A program made the position numbers and the translations under genes. Below are positions 38,201-44,433 of a stretch of DNA of 64,000 bases, piece after piece. Numbering within the stretch: position 1 is the first letter of the stretch; every line of letters begins with the position of its first letter. This DNA is from Gordionus sp. m RMFG-2023 (lineage: Eukaryota > Nematomorpha > Gordioida > Chordodea > Parachordodidae). The stretch covers positions 18,292,846 through 18,356,845 of the forward strand of contig NC_088779.1 of the NCBI RefSeq assembly GCF_954871325.1, read 5' to 3'. The notes below the pieces were generated by a model. The model was not told the origin of the DNA. It saw only the letters and a program-made list of their open reading frames with translations, and made no database searches.

Positions 38201-41033
38201 TACTTGTTTTTTTTTATTCAAGAATGGAGTTGGCCCTTTTTGTCCTTTGCAATCATTAACAAGTGAGGATGAGAATTTATACAAAGCCTATGTTCGGATA
38301 TTTGAAGAAATTTGTTTTATAAGACAGAAACCAAATAAGATTACGGATTCAATGACAGCTATTGACAACGACCGAATTCCTATTATGCTGAATTCTTTGG
38401 TTCCCTCAACCAAGTAGTTACATATTATATCATTTTTTAAAAATATTTCAAAGTCTTTTTAAATAATATTTAAAATGTTAAAGGTTCTCTAATAACTTTT
38501 GTATCATATCAAAGGCAATCGGGTATAAAGTTAATAATGCTCTTCTAGATAAAATTAGGAATTTAATAAAAGGGAGATAGATACCAAACGATATAGTTAG
38601 CAAATGTATAGTACGAGACATCAGCTAATTTTGGCGAATAGAATGTAAAAAAGGGTATATTCTATCCTTTTAAATAATATATATGGTCAAGTAAGCTGCG
38701 AATTCTCCAAAATATGTGAAGCATGATGGCGGACCTGGGAGAAGGCCCTTAGATGGTTATATTACTCCTGATTGCTTGAATGGAAAACCTCATCAGTAGC
38801 AATCTTTCATTGAGAATCTGCAAATTTAAAAACTTTAAAATGTAGATATTTTATCAGCTTGGAAAATGATCGAAGATGACTTGTAACCTTCACATCTATT
38901 CAAAACAAGGCTTTAGCTACAAGTAAAATAAAAATATTTCTGATTTGTACCAAATTAAATGCAAATCGAATAAGTTGAACAAGAAGGATGTACAGCGATG
39001 AGTGCAAATATTAAAGCCTACCGATCTTATTGGCCTCTATACTGTTGAAATATTTCGTCATATAATAGATCATGCATGCTCTACAAATAAAGGTCACACT
39101 TGCTACATTAGACTTCCTTTTTTCCTACTACATTTATGCACCCATTTCTGGCAAATGGTGCTGAATTTCTAGCAACGCCTTTCACAAATACACCACAAGG
39201 TTGGTCGCCCAGATTCCTCCATCTTTAATCCCCGCCAATTGTCACCTTTGTCTTTATTGCATTCATTTTCAGACCATTTGATTCCTTCCGTAATTTTATC
39301 CCTCAATTCTTCCTTGCTGTTTGCCATTAATACAAGGTTATTGCATATAATAGTGCCCATGAAAGTCCTTAATCATCTTTCTATCTACCACATCCATTAC
39401 TAAGATAAATAAAGATGGACTCAACACTGATCTCTGATGAAGTCCTACCTTCACTTTCACTACCTCTATCATCCATCCATCCATACCGTAGTTGTGTTCA
39501 CACATACATCACCATCACTACCATAATCAACCATTCTTCCACACCTCATTTTTTCAGTACCTATCTAGTAATCTTACTTGGCACCCTGTCAAACGACGCA
39601 GCAGGAATCGGTGGCACCGATGGTCTCTTGGCGTTTCAATACGAGTCTACTCTCCTTCGAGGACACCGATTTTGTAAATGATGCCTGGACTGGCTATGAT
39701 AGTAGGTGCGAATCGGGTTAGTCCTCATCGGGGTTAAAACGGCTGCATCTTTTACGCACTAATTCAAATCATATTAGGTAGATAGATGAGTTTGTGAATT
39801 ATCATGTTTAATTTTAATTATACTTTAATATTTTTTCTTTTTTTTTAAAAAAAAGAATTAATCAACACAAAAAAAATTAACAAAGTAATTTACGAGCTTT
39901 GTCAAACCAAAAAATTAAAGTGGATATGGGGGGTGTCATGGTATGGTAAGGATCATTAATTATAAAATTGGTGAAAAAGTGATAATTAAAAGTTATTTTT
40001 GGAATTATATCAAAAGAAATGTTTTATGGGATGAATTGGTGTAATTATAGAATTATTATTGGTAAAAAAGAAAGGATGAAAAAGTATAAATATCCTTATT
40101 TTATTGGGAAAATTTATTTAAAAAATTTGTTTTATTATAATATAATCGTTTTTTGAAAATTGTATATTATTATTGTTTTTTTGACCTTGGGGAAAAGATT
40201 TAAAAAATTGCTTTGAATATAATCGATAATTATTAATATTTTATGTTCCGATTAAATAAAAATTAAAAAGAATTTCAAAAACACAACTAAAAAGATTTCG
40301 ATACTAATAAGAGTTCGATATAACTGTATTTTAAAAAGAAAAAAAAGATCGCATATATATATTAAGAATATAAGGAAGAATCTATAATTATTTCAATTTG
40401 TTATTTTTACTTAAATATGTAAAACAATTCTAGTTTATAAAAATTTTACTTTTAATTCTGGATTTATATAAAAATGGAATATTAAAATCAAACATTGTCA
40501 TATAATTATTCTAAATTACAATGCTTTAAAATTGGAATAAATATGGCAAATATTAAATTTTGATAAAGTATTTTTTTGTCAATTATACTTAAACAAAAGT
40601 TTATTAATAAGTTTCACAATAAAATAAATGTTTAATATAATTAGATGAAAATGTTCAATTAACTTCTAAAAATATTATTTTTATTATAAAAAAATGATTT
40701 CTGACAAGGTAACGGAAAGCATTTTCCTAATTAATCAACGATTTGAATATTTTAACTTTTTATCCAAATGTTAATATATTTTTGAAATATATTATTTTAT
40801 TGAATAAATTTTTACACTTTAGATCATATCCAATTTTACACATATCCGACGAGACACCACACAAAAATACTTGTTTAAACGTTGAAATTCAAAATTTATC
40901 TCCCTTTTCTTTGTTAACTTATAGCGAATCGACACGATTATGCCAGAATGATGGACTCGTTTTTCTTAATTTACATCCCAGTGTTTCTTCAAAATCTTGT
41001 TATGAAGATTATCTGAAAAATATTTATTGTTGA
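2129..41033 (+). CDS. FIG4: FIG4/SAC3 polyphosphoinositide phosphatase, partial (C-terminal part, 10 exons)
   Basis: Join 2129-2263, 2312-2445, 2563-2907, 7027-7196, 29589-29762, 29913-29978, 31401-31548, 32067-32289, 38223-38413, 40823-41033: about 598 codons ending in TGA. All introns are GT-AG and every phase is compatible. The product is a Sac-domain phosphatase; FIG4 family members remove the 5-phosphate of PI(3,5)P2 on late endosomes and lysosomes, in complex with VAC14 and PIKfyve. Diagnostic segments are [26 protein letters not shown], the CX5R(T) catalytic loop [60 protein letters not shown] and the terminal YEDYLKNIY. The start and the N-terminal half of the Sac domain lie left of the window. 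An extra stretch of about 27 residues follows the catalytic loop. Introns vary from 48 bp to 22.4 kb. Nothing in the exons shown is broken, so I expect a functional gene. Confidence 0.93.
2312..2445 (+). CDS. FIG4: FIG4 exon (Sac domain, YLNQFLP segment)
   Basis: Follows a 48-bp intron whose acceptor is preceded by a T-run. It reads [15 protein letters not shown], then [17 protein letters not shown] and FDMARMNR, matching the ILSEEF, YLNQFLPPEHKI and WDMAKM segments of FIG4. Donor GTAAAT; ends in phase 2. Confidence 0.9.
2563..2907 (+). CDS. FIG4: FIG4 catalytic exon with CX5R(T) loop
   Basis: 115 codons' worth, entered in phase 2 (AA|C). It contains the catalytic P-loop CVDCLDRTN, with the nucleophilic Cys codon at 2708-2710 and the Arg six residues later. 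[11 protein letters not shown] and the acidic LTFDSDIIR end follow. Compared with animal FIG4 there is an extra segment, roughly [20 protein letters not shown], between LGVLDEQ and TFDSD. It stays in frame and shows no good internal splice pair, so I treat it as a lineage-specific loop. Donor GTTTGT after AG, phase 2. Confidence 0.92.
3168..3915. mobile_element. hAT-type MITE, 748 bp, with 8-bp target duplication
   Basis: Ends CAGGGATGCGAACCCGG and CGGTTCGAATCCCTG are inverted repeats. The flanks are the identical octamer ATTTTTAG at 3160-3167 and 3916-3923. The interior repeats GGTTCGG motifs near both ends and otherwise has no coding capacity. It lies in the FIG4 intron 2908-7026. Octamer duplication plus CAG-CTG ends place it with hAT elements. 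Confidence 0.88.
3916..4771. other. FIG4 intron sequence, nothing recognised
   Basis: AT-rich intronic DNA between two mobile elements. No coding, RNA or repeat structure that I can support. Confidence 0.5.
4772..5658. mobile_element. 887-bp TIR element, GGGGAAATGTGCCAT family, copy 1
   Basis: Ends GGGGAAATGTGCCATGAATGG and the inverted GGCCATTTATGGCACATTTC form. A second copy of almost the same length is at 32690-33577. Both carry internal GGCCAGTCAATACAT and GGCCAATCAATACATGGCC motifs. There is no open reading frame, so it is non-autonomous. The target duplication cannot be resolved (both copies sit in TA-rich flanks), so the superfamily is open. Confidence 0.8.
5659..7026. other. FIG4 intron sequence, nothing recognised
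   Basis: AT-rich, with poly-AT stretches around 5660-5830. No gene or element ends identified. Confidence 0.45.
7027..7196 (+). CDS. FIG4: FIG4 exon ([10 protein letters not shown] segment)
   Basis: Acceptor ATATTAG before 7027. Reads [32 protein letters not shown], then [18 protein letters not shown], one of the most conserved parts of the FIG4 Sac domain. Ends in phase 1 with donor GTATGA, which opens the 22.4-kb intron. Confidence 0.93.
7197..7787. other. FIG4 intron sequence, nothing recognised
   Basis: Start of the 22.4-kb intron. AT-rich with no coding signal. Confidence 0.4.
7788..9040 (-). mobile_element. Ty3/gypsy fossil, 3' end (integrase tail, polypurine tract, LTR)
   Basis: Minus-strand remnant of a Mag/K02A2.6-like Ty3/gypsy element. 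It contains the integrase C-terminal region (about 8685-9040; GDLCSIKYR then [12 protein letters not shown]), a polypurine tract near 8212-8226, and a probable 3' LTR below it whose outer edge near 7788 is only estimated. The rest of the body is absent. The upper edge coincides with the palindromic element that starts at 9041. Broken and old. Confidence 0.65.
10620..11369 (-). pseudogene. hAT transposase C-terminal half, left arm copy
   Basis: Reading the minus strand gives [16 protein letters not shown] (about 11300), a middle region near 11050-11240, then [20 protein letters not shown] and [20 protein letters not shown] (about 10650-10860). The last part is the conserved hAT dimerisation block (WW..N...P.LS..A...L, then S.P..R.FS). 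It is broken by an in-frame stop between LSLIA and EFLAQQ and by frame changes. No DNA-binding or N-terminal half is present. Confidence 0.75.
12000..12410 (+). pseudogene. hAT transposase C-terminus, right arm copy
   Basis: Inverted duplicate of the C-terminal part of the copy at 10620-11060. It still shows [19 protein letters not shown] and then a more decayed LVKEPSVRL region in place of the [11 protein letters not shown] block. It is the plus-strand half of the large palindrome and cannot encode a full transposase. Confidence 0.7.
12844..13062. mobile_element. MITE, GTTGTTAAACGGCTC family, copy 2
   Basis: 219 bp with ends GTGTTGTTAAACGGCTC and GAGCCGTTTAACAACAC. The decamer TAGTAATGAG is repeated on both sides (12832-12841 and 13063-13072). 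The other arm of the surrounding palindrome has the empty site (TAATAATGAG once), so the insertion came after the palindrome formed. A roughly 10-bp duplication fits a Mutator-like MITE. Confidence 0.82.
14219..14724 (-). mobile_element. Ty3/gypsy fossil, aspartic protease region
   Basis: Minus-strand remnant with the retropepsin-type motif [13 protein letters not shown], followed by a stretch typical of the protease-to-RT linker of K02A2.6-like gypsy elements. No RT, integrase or LTR can be attached to it here. It may or may not belong with the integrase tail at 8685-9040, since the sequence next to 13888 does not continue that tail. Broken. Confidence 0.65.
14725..16480. repeat. FIG4 intron, AT-rich, with a two-copy tandem repeat at about 15273-15485
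   Basis: A unit of about 107 bp is present twice in tandem, around 15273-15377 and 15378-15485, nearly identical. Repeated GAACGCGTTCGTCAT-like motifs lie at 15150-15240. Otherwise nothing recognised. Confidence 0.6.
16540..18534 (-). pseudogene. LINE RT core to restriction-like endonuclease
   Basis: Longest open piece 16850-17992 (380 codons), preceded by the overlapping 18033-18356 piece and followed in another frame to 16545. It shows [57 protein letters not shown], the zinc knuckle [11 protein letters not shown]...HPLHC, then [21 protein letters not shown] and a C-terminal [18 protein letters not shown]. The GG.EAA and GGLGIRS signatures and the C-terminal finger plus PD-(D/E)XK type nuclease are known from the RLE-bearing LINE group. 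At least three frame changes (near 16860, 18000-18030 and 18360) and two stops near 18370-18490. Confidence 0.8.
18633..20794 (-). pseudogene. hAT transposase, TTF zinc finger/ZMYM-like, frameshifted
   Basis: Pieces on the minus strand from N to C: 20516-20794 ([17 protein letters not shown] and the TTF-finger region), 20110-20523 ([17 protein letters not shown]), 19548-20132 ([54 protein letters not shown]), 19316-19543 (decayed), 18633-19232 ([20 protein letters not shown], the hAT dimerisation block). The DET, SYDGA-like and TRW motifs are those of the DUF4371/hAT family. About four frame changes separate the pieces, so it is a pseudogene, though individual blocks are well kept, suggesting moderate age. 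Confidence 0.85.
21110..21610. repeat. Left TAGAGAAT tandem array
   Basis: More than 20 loosely periodic copies of TAGAGAAT(n)ATTTTA with spacing of about 14-20 bp, degenerating toward 21610. Inverted counterpart at 26985-27387. Confidence 0.85.
21720..21800. repeat. 39-bp minisatellite, inverted short array
   Basis: Two copies of the unit GGATATTTAATCTGGAAAAT..CTCAATAAGAGGCT, the complement of the arrays at 24000-24100 and 24470-24585. Confidence 0.7.
22102..23560 (-). CDS. FLYWCH zinc-finger MULE transposase, one frameshift
   Basis: Begins at Met 23560. An N-terminal FLYWCH finger ([28 protein letters not shown]) is followed by a long linker and a MULE catalytic core with [16 protein letters not shown] (first Asp), [13 protein letters not shown] (second Asp) and [12 protein letters not shown] (C..H). 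It then continues through [16 protein letters not shown] single-base frame change in the A-run near 22525 separates 22445-23560 from 22347-22526. A plausible 53-bp GT-AG intron (22293-22345) then leads to [17 protein letters not shown] and the end [10 protein letters not shown], stop at 22102. About 468 residues, a normal length for this family. Apart from one indel it looks intact, so it is among the younger elements here. It cuts and pastes DNA in the nucleus by the RNase H-like DDE mechanism. Confidence 0.85.
23677..24590. repeat. Tandem duplication of about 470 bp with 39-bp minisatellites at each 3' end
   Basis: 23677-24110 and 24147-24590 are nearly identical direct copies, including the ACAAGACAGAC block, the ATTCACGTTCCTGATTTG block and a terminal array of CCTCTTATTGAGTAGATTTT-type units (39 bp; two to three copies each). 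On the minus strand the unit reads [13 protein letters not shown], a meaningless repeat peptide. Confidence 0.85.
24590..24770 (+). pseudogene. Inverted copy of the MULE transposase C-terminus and 3' flank
   Basis: Plus strand reads [20 protein letters not shown] then [10 protein letters not shown], an inverted duplicate of the C-terminal exon at about 22102-22210 with its AT-rich 3' flank. It implies an internal inverted duplication within the MULE element. Confidence 0.8.
24890..25150. repeat. GC-rich GGCCCGG-type repeat (probable MITE)
   Basis: GC-rich blocks GGCCCGGCCCC, GGCCTGGCCCGGG, GACCCGGCCCG, GGCTCGGCCCGGG and CAGCCCAGTCCG, spaced by T/A runs. Related GC-rich motif clusters are at 30054-30660, 33900-34180 and 35097-35400. 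Ends not resolved. Confidence 0.5.
25290..25965. mobile_element. Fold-back element with inverted arms of about 130 bp
   Basis: Arm 25290-25430 (GGCGATAGTTTGATGGGTAT ... GAATACCCACCC) is inverted at 25815-25965 (GGGTGGGTATG ... ATACCCATCAAACTATCGC). The spacer 25480-25800 has its own inverted GCCTAAAAA / TTAGCC motifs and may be a separate insertion. No coding capacity. Confidence 0.72.
26031..26429. mobile_element. hAT MITE, CAGTGGCGTAGCTACG family, copy 1
   Basis: 399 bp. Ends CAGTGGCGTAGCTACG and CGTAGCTACGCCACTG; flanks GGTTAGAT and GGTTGGAT (7/8 target duplication). Interior has AGAGGGGGTCCATACATATA, adjoining hairpins GGGCCTTCGGCCC and CCGGCCTTCGGCCGG, and near the right end GGGAGGGGTCCAAACCCG. 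Two more copies lie at 48862 and 51275. Confidence 0.92.
26430..26984. other. No recognised feature inside the MULE-bearing element
   Basis: AT-rich. No reading frame resembles a known protein and I see no repeat ends. Confidence 0.4.
26985..27387. repeat. Right ATTCTCTA tandem array (inverse of the left array)
   Basis: More than 20 copies of ATTCTCTATAAAATCATTCT-like units with variants TACAAAAT and TTTGAAAT, ending in TTTCTCTATAAAGACG. It is the complement of the 21110-21610 array. Confidence 0.85.
27634..28556 (-). pseudogene. LINE N-terminal part: CCHC finger and pre-RT region
   Basis: Starts with Met at 28556. [20 protein letters not shown] then C gives a CCHC-like finger, followed by a threefold 9-residue repeat ([12 protein letters not shown] 28207-28292). 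A frame change near 28161 leads into [39 protein letters not shown], then [17 protein letters not shown] and [17 protein letters not shown]. This is the conserved region just before RT in the family. The apparent last 26 residues after HDLT are encoded by the hAT end, not by the LINE. Confidence 0.78.
28558..29588. repeat. Upstream region of the LINE with two tandem duplications, then intron
   Basis: A unit of about 80 bp (TTTGCCATGAAAGCAGGGAT type) is tandemly repeated at 28579-28735. A longer unit at about 28772-28945 recurs at 29121-29280 (shift about 349 bp; shared block ATAATCATAAATCAATGATT). These probably form the 5' UTR/promoter region of the minus-strand LINE, whose 5' end is not defined. 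From about 29290 to 29588 nothing is recognised before the FIG4 exon. Confidence 0.6.
29589..29762 (+). CDS. FIG4: FIG4 exon ([10 protein letters not shown] segment)
   Basis: The split Asp codon (G|AT) closes phase 1 across the 22.4-kb intron, so SRYYSNAFS continues as [18 protein letters not shown]. Then [15 protein letters not shown], matching the HLWDLPTDFYLHHKN part of FIG4. Ends in phase 1 with donor GTTAGT. Confidence 0.92.
29913..29978 (+). CDS. FIG4: FIG4 exon (small, LPMPYEQ)
   Basis: 66-bp exon reading [22 protein letters not shown] in two halves joined at KS. It corresponds to the WTPEVIKHLPLPYDE segment of FIG4. Acceptor TTAAAG, donor GTATAA, phase 1 on both sides. Confidence 0.85.
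30054..30660. mobile_element. Probable MITE with GGAGATCTGCAAA / TTTGCAGATC ends
   Basis: Left GGAGATCTGCAAACCCC and right GGTCAGGCTTTGCAGATC are inverted, about 607 bp apart, in the FIG4 intron 29979-31400. The interior has CCCGGTCCGTT and GGTCTGGTCC motifs like the GC-rich repeat at 24890. Target duplication not evident. Confidence 0.6.
31028..31138. mobile_element. 111-bp near-perfect palindromic MITE
   Basis: ATTACCCCTCAAACATAGTT...GCGAACTCGCGGC pairs with GCCGCGAATTCGCGC...CTCTGAATGAGGGTAAT. The whole sequence folds into one hairpin with a small AT loop around GCTTGGTG. It sits 260 bp upstream of a FIG4 exon. Confidence 0.72.
31401..31548 (+). CDS. FIG4: FIG4 exon ([12 protein letters not shown])
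   Basis: Acceptor ACATAG before 31401. Reads [18 protein letters not shown], then [19 protein letters not shown], matching FFRPYELSSFDD of FIG4. The apparent upstream extension (a lysine-rich start near 31379) belongs to the intron. Ends in phase 2 with donor GTTATT. Confidence 0.9.
32067..32289 (+). CDS. FIG4: FIG4 exon (RDYMP segment)
   Basis: Acceptor ATACAG. Completes the Arg codon and reads [18 protein letters not shown], matching ARDFMPKTVGIDPSPF of FIG4. The rest is a low-conservation acidic and Asn-rich stretch, as in the variable C-terminal half of the family. Donor GTATTA after AAG, phase 0. The reading frame happens to stay open past the donor to about 32370. Confidence 0.85.
32690..33577. 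mobile_element. 888-bp TIR element, GGGGAAATGTGCCAT family, copy 2
   Basis: Same ends and interior as 4772-5658, with small indels and a lost block near 32890. Flanks are TA-rich (TATATAA / TATATAT). In the FIG4 intron 32290-38222, same relative orientation as copy 1. Confidence 0.82.
33578..34650. other. FIG4 intron, mostly unrecognised
   Basis: AT-rich. 33900-34180 has a weak GC-motif cluster (GGGCCAGACTT, CTGGACCGGGCC, GGGCGGGACTGAG) like the GC-rich repeats elsewhere. An open frame at 34296-34529 is low-complexity and I do not call it. Confidence 0.4.
35097..35400. repeat. GC-rich repeat nested in hAT
   Basis: Motifs GGCCCAGCCCGAACCC, TTCTGGCCGGCC, TTCGGGCTGGGTCGG (twice) and GGCCTGATGCAGATCA. 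Same type as 24890-25150 and 30054-30660. Ends not clearly inverted, so the element type is unsure. Confidence 0.5.
35432..37372 (-). pseudogene. BED-type hAT transposase remains
   Basis: 37094-37372 ends in [12 protein letters not shown], then [14 protein letters not shown], a BED finger start. 35697-35921 has [18 protein letters not shown], the usual hAT TRWxS block. 35432-35716 has [20 protein letters not shown] then [15 protein letters not shown], the dimerisation block. The middle (about 35930-37090) is badly decayed. Clearly inactive. Confidence 0.78.
37551..38222. other. FIG4 intron, nothing recognised
   Basis: AT-rich, with a C/T-rich stretch near 37700-37760. No coding signal before the exon at 38223. 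Confidence 0.4.
38223..38413 (+). CDS. FIG4: FIG4 exon (C-terminal region)
   Basis: Acceptor TTATTCAAG before 38223, phase 0. Reads [20 protein letters not shown], then [12 protein letters not shown], which parallels [20 protein letters not shown] of FIG4. Donor GTAGTT after ACCAA, phase 2. A stop is reached at once if it is not spliced, and the next exon fits the phase. Confidence 0.82.
38414..39160. other. FIG4 intron, nothing firmly recognised
   Basis: Slightly less AT-rich than its surroundings and may be the 3' part of the LINE fragment that follows, but I cannot support any coding piece. Confidence 0.35.
39160..39690 (-). pseudogene. LINE reverse-transcriptase fragment
   Basis: Minus strand reads [20 protein letters not shown] (near 39400-39460), the RT block QGSVLSPLLF, then [20 protein letters not shown] (39280-39345), the stretch after the FADD motif, and [12 protein letters not shown]. 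The type resembles the RTE-like or related APE LINEs. Only about 500 bp survives, with frame changes. It lies antisense in the last FIG4 intron. Confidence 0.7.
39691..40822. other. Last FIG4 intron, nothing recognised
   Basis: AT-rich; no repeat ends or coding pieces. Confidence 0.4.
40823..41033 (+). CDS. FIG4: FIG4 terminal exon
   Basis: Acceptor ACACTTTAG, completing AA|A. 69 codons then TGA. The end [15 protein letters not shown] aligns with the terminal SSMYREYIRNRYL of animal FIG4, so this is the true C-terminus. I see no canonical AATAAA just downstream. Confidence 0.85.
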
Positions 41034-42000
41034 AATAATGTTTTGTTTTACATATATTTTATTTAAAATAGTATATGTTTCGTATATTTATTTATAATAA
41101 TAATTAGTGTTACCATAAGGAGGGTTCATTAAAAATTCACAAACTTTAATGTTAGAGTATTTGACCTGCCAAATATACTTTCAGTCAATTCATCTTATTT
41201 TACTTGCCTTATAAAAAAAATTAACCCTCTGTACAATCGCATTTATTTGTTTCATTTTCCGTGCATCTACTGGTTAAACCTACTTGATTAATTTTAAAAA
41301 ATATTTTGTAAATACTTGTAAAATATTAATTCTTTAAAGAGATTAGCAATGTAGGATGTATATTTTCATTCTCTTTTAATATGATGTTTAATTTTTTCTT
41401 AAAAATGAATATTAGATTCGCTGCAATTTTAGCGAATTCATTCCCTGACATTTTTTACATTTGGTTGAGTTACATACATAACATAAATATCAAAAATATA
41501 TAAATTTTAATGGAGACGACAAAGCTTTTATAAAATTTAATAATTATTAAATATATATGAATATCTATAATATTTTTCCTCCCCTCTCCACAATGTTTTA
41601 CTGATATTATTGCTAAAATTAAATAAAAATATTTGTTATTTTTTGAATATTTTATATAAATTATGATATGGATTTTTAATGGTTCAAATCAAATACATGA
41701 TACACGAATTTAAAGCGTGTAATCCCTCTAATGTTGTGGATATAACAGGATACAAGATAGGCCTCATTTCTATCTAATTAAATTTTTTTTTAAATTTATG
41801 GAGAAAAATGATCCCTATACCCATTTGTGCAAACCGTAAGTGCTTTTATGTCCATTGAAATAAATTCGAAATAATAATATAAAGTGATTTAATTAAATGT
41901 TTTTCTATTTTGTCTATTATAAAAATAAATTGTAGCTTAAAAGCAAATAAAAATCAATTTATATTAATACATTACAGTTCTACCCTCTATAAATTGAATT
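41034..42000. other. Downstream of FIG4, mostly unrecognised
   Basis: Holds the FIG4 3' untranslated region at the start and, near 41700-41978, possibly the 3' LTR of the gypsy fossil that follows (a polypurine-like tract adjoins at about 41979-41992). Neither can be bounded. Confidence 0.4.
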
Positions 42001-44230
42001 CATCATAACAACAATGGGGGTTTCGAAGCTCTTTTTTCTAGAGTTGTATTTTCATTATGTTCTGCAATGTCCAAATACTCAGTTGCTGTTATATGTGTGT
42101 TTCCTTAGCTTGTACGTGAGCATCCCTCAGTTGGTCGAGGGGGGGGGGATTTTTCATAGCTTAATGCTTGTTTTTTACAATACCCTTATCGCACTTTTCG
42201 TTAAAATACTGTCCCTTCATGCCGTCTCGCAGTCCTTTCGTTTTCTACCCAAACCTTTTGCTTCCCTTCAAATTCACGGGGCTCAACGTTTCTATCTTTA
42301 TAATATTTTTGTTTCCATAACGCGTTTTCAGTCTTTTCTCTCTTAGATAATTTCCATTGATCTAACGTCGTCCTGAGCGGCCTTCGGGATTTACCGGTAG
42401 TTGCATTTGGAGTATTTCGGTAATTATAACATTCGCTAAATTTAAATGGTCCGGAGTCCCACCTCTCCTTCCAGAATAGAAACGCGTCTTCATCATACGT
42501 ATATAACGCTCAGCCAAACCATTCGATTTGGGGCTATAAGGTGCCGATCTAAAATGTTTTATATTGTTTTTAACTTGAATTCAGATCCAGTAAACTGAAT
42601 ACCGTTATCTGAGACAATGTAACGAGGTAAACCAAATCTAGAGAAATAATTACGCAGATTATTTATTACACTTGTCGAATTAATATGTGTTAAAATTGCA
42701 ACTTCAACCCATTTGGAGAAAGAATCTACGCAAATTAACTAATACTTTCCAGATATGGAGCCTGTCAAATCAATGTATATTCATTCCCGGTAGGAATGTT
42801 CCAATTGTATAACGGCACTTCTCTGGCTCCCGGCCTTCCTTCCGGACAACTCTTGCAGCTTTTGACGAACACTTCAACATCACGATCAAGATTCGTCCAA
42901 AAGACATAGTATCTGCATAAAGATTTCATCCCCACTATCCCAGTATGTCCTTGATGGATAACATTCAAAATCTCTTTTTTTAGATTATCAGGAATAATGA
43001 TTCTATCATTATAAAATAATAACCCTTCGTAAAAAATATTATCTTTAATTAAGATGAATTTTTTTAAACTTTCCGAATAATTATTAATAATGATTTTTTT
43101 ATTAATTTAATGATCTCTTTTAGATTGCTATCATTGATCTTTTCACATATAACTTTACTTAGTGTGAAAGATAAATCTTCTATTAAATTAATTTTTACTT
43201 TTCTAATTTCATCTTCTAATTTTTTTTTAACTTCACTAATTTTTTCTCTCTCTACCCCCCAAACGGGACAGAGCGTCGGTACATCTGTTTTGATTACCCG
43301 GCCTATGAATTATCTCATAGTCATAATTTAAAAGCTTCGTCGCCCGCCGTATTAAACGGTTATATTTAGGTCTCTTTTATCACCTAAGATATATTTTATT
43401 TATGATCTAACCAAAATAAAATGTCTTCCATAAATATATTGATGAAACTTCTCGATAGCAAACATGATCGCCGAAGCCTCCCGATCAATGGTGGCGTAAT
43501 TCTTTTCAGCCGCTGAAAGTGTCCTCGATGCGTAAGCAATCGGTTTCTCCTGGCCAGTAAGAAATCGGTGTGCAATAACAGCTCCTAGACCATCTTCAGA
43601 AGCGTCACAAGAAATCACGACAGGAATGTTGGCTAAATAAGGAATTATTGTATCTTCTTTTGATAATATTTTTTAAACTCTATTAAATATTTTATTATAT
43701 TTAAGCTGGCCAAAACCAACTCACATTTTACTCGTTAGTCGGTGTAAAGGCGCTCAAATAGAATGTAAATTTTTATATACGATTCATGATAATTTACCAT
43801 CCAGAAACGAACGTAATTCTTTAATATTAAACGGTTTTTTACAATTTTTTATAGCATTAATCTTATCTTCTGTCTGGTGAATTCCGAATTCGTCAATAAT
43901 ATCACCTAAATAAGTAACTGACTTTTCTCCAATTTTAATTTTATCTGTCGTCATTGTCAGTCAGCCTTGTCAAATCTTAATACTTCTTCTAGATTAACTA
44001 TATGATCAAAATTATTCTCGCCTGCAATAATTACATTGTCTAAAAATACACTAACCATAGGAATTCCATTTAATAGGTTTTGCATAAAGCGCTGAAATAT
44101 TATCGAAGCGCTAGTCGGATTCTTTGGTGTCGGTAATAATCGATATGAGTCGAAATTACTAAAAAGTCCCTATATTCTGGACTAACTCCGAAATGTAAAA
44201 ATGCATCTATTAAATCGATTGTTGATATTT
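42000..44230 (-). mobile_element. Ty3/gypsy fossil, Mag/K02A2.6-like (RT to integrase)
   Basis: Minus strand, from high to low coordinates: RT and connection region (43640-44230, with YLGDIIDEFGI), RNase H start (43400-43618, SCDASEDGLGAV and IAYASRTLSAAEKNYA), integrase zinc-binding region (42765-42968, HQGHTGIVGMKSL, SCKSC), integrase core and C-terminal region (about 42150-42760). Gag, protease and the 5' LTR are missing. The Helitron end at 44404 lies close to its cut upper edge. Broken in several places; age moderate. Confidence 0.8.
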
Positions 44231-44403
44231 GTCAGGTCCGATGTTATGTGTATCGTGTTTTAGGTATAGCGTGTCATTTTGTATGATAACCATTTTATTT
44301 GTGATTAATATTTGTTGATTTTTTTTGCGCACTCATTCTTTTAATTTTTATTTGTGATTAATATTTTATTTGATTTTTTTTGCACATTCATTCTTTTAAT
44401 ATA

Positions 44404-44433
44404 CTAGTAGAAAGCCCGTCAAAAATGACGGGG
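44404..44433 (-). terminator. Helitron 3' terminal hairpin and CTAG end
   Basis: Complement strand: stem CCCGTCA, four-base loop, stem TGACGGG, 7 bp of spacer, then CTAG|T. It serves as the rolling-circle termination signal in Helitrons. Confidence 0.85.

Noticed and set aside
39415-39681. Plus-strand open frames of 88 and 61 codons
   Set aside because: Antisense of the LINE RT fragment.
41034-41140. Polyadenylation signal for FIG4
   Set aside because: Only ATTAAA-like strings in AT-rich DNA; indistinguishable from background.
42014-42346. Plus-strand open frame of 110 codons
   Set aside because: Antisense shadow of the integrase C-terminal part of the gypsy fossil.
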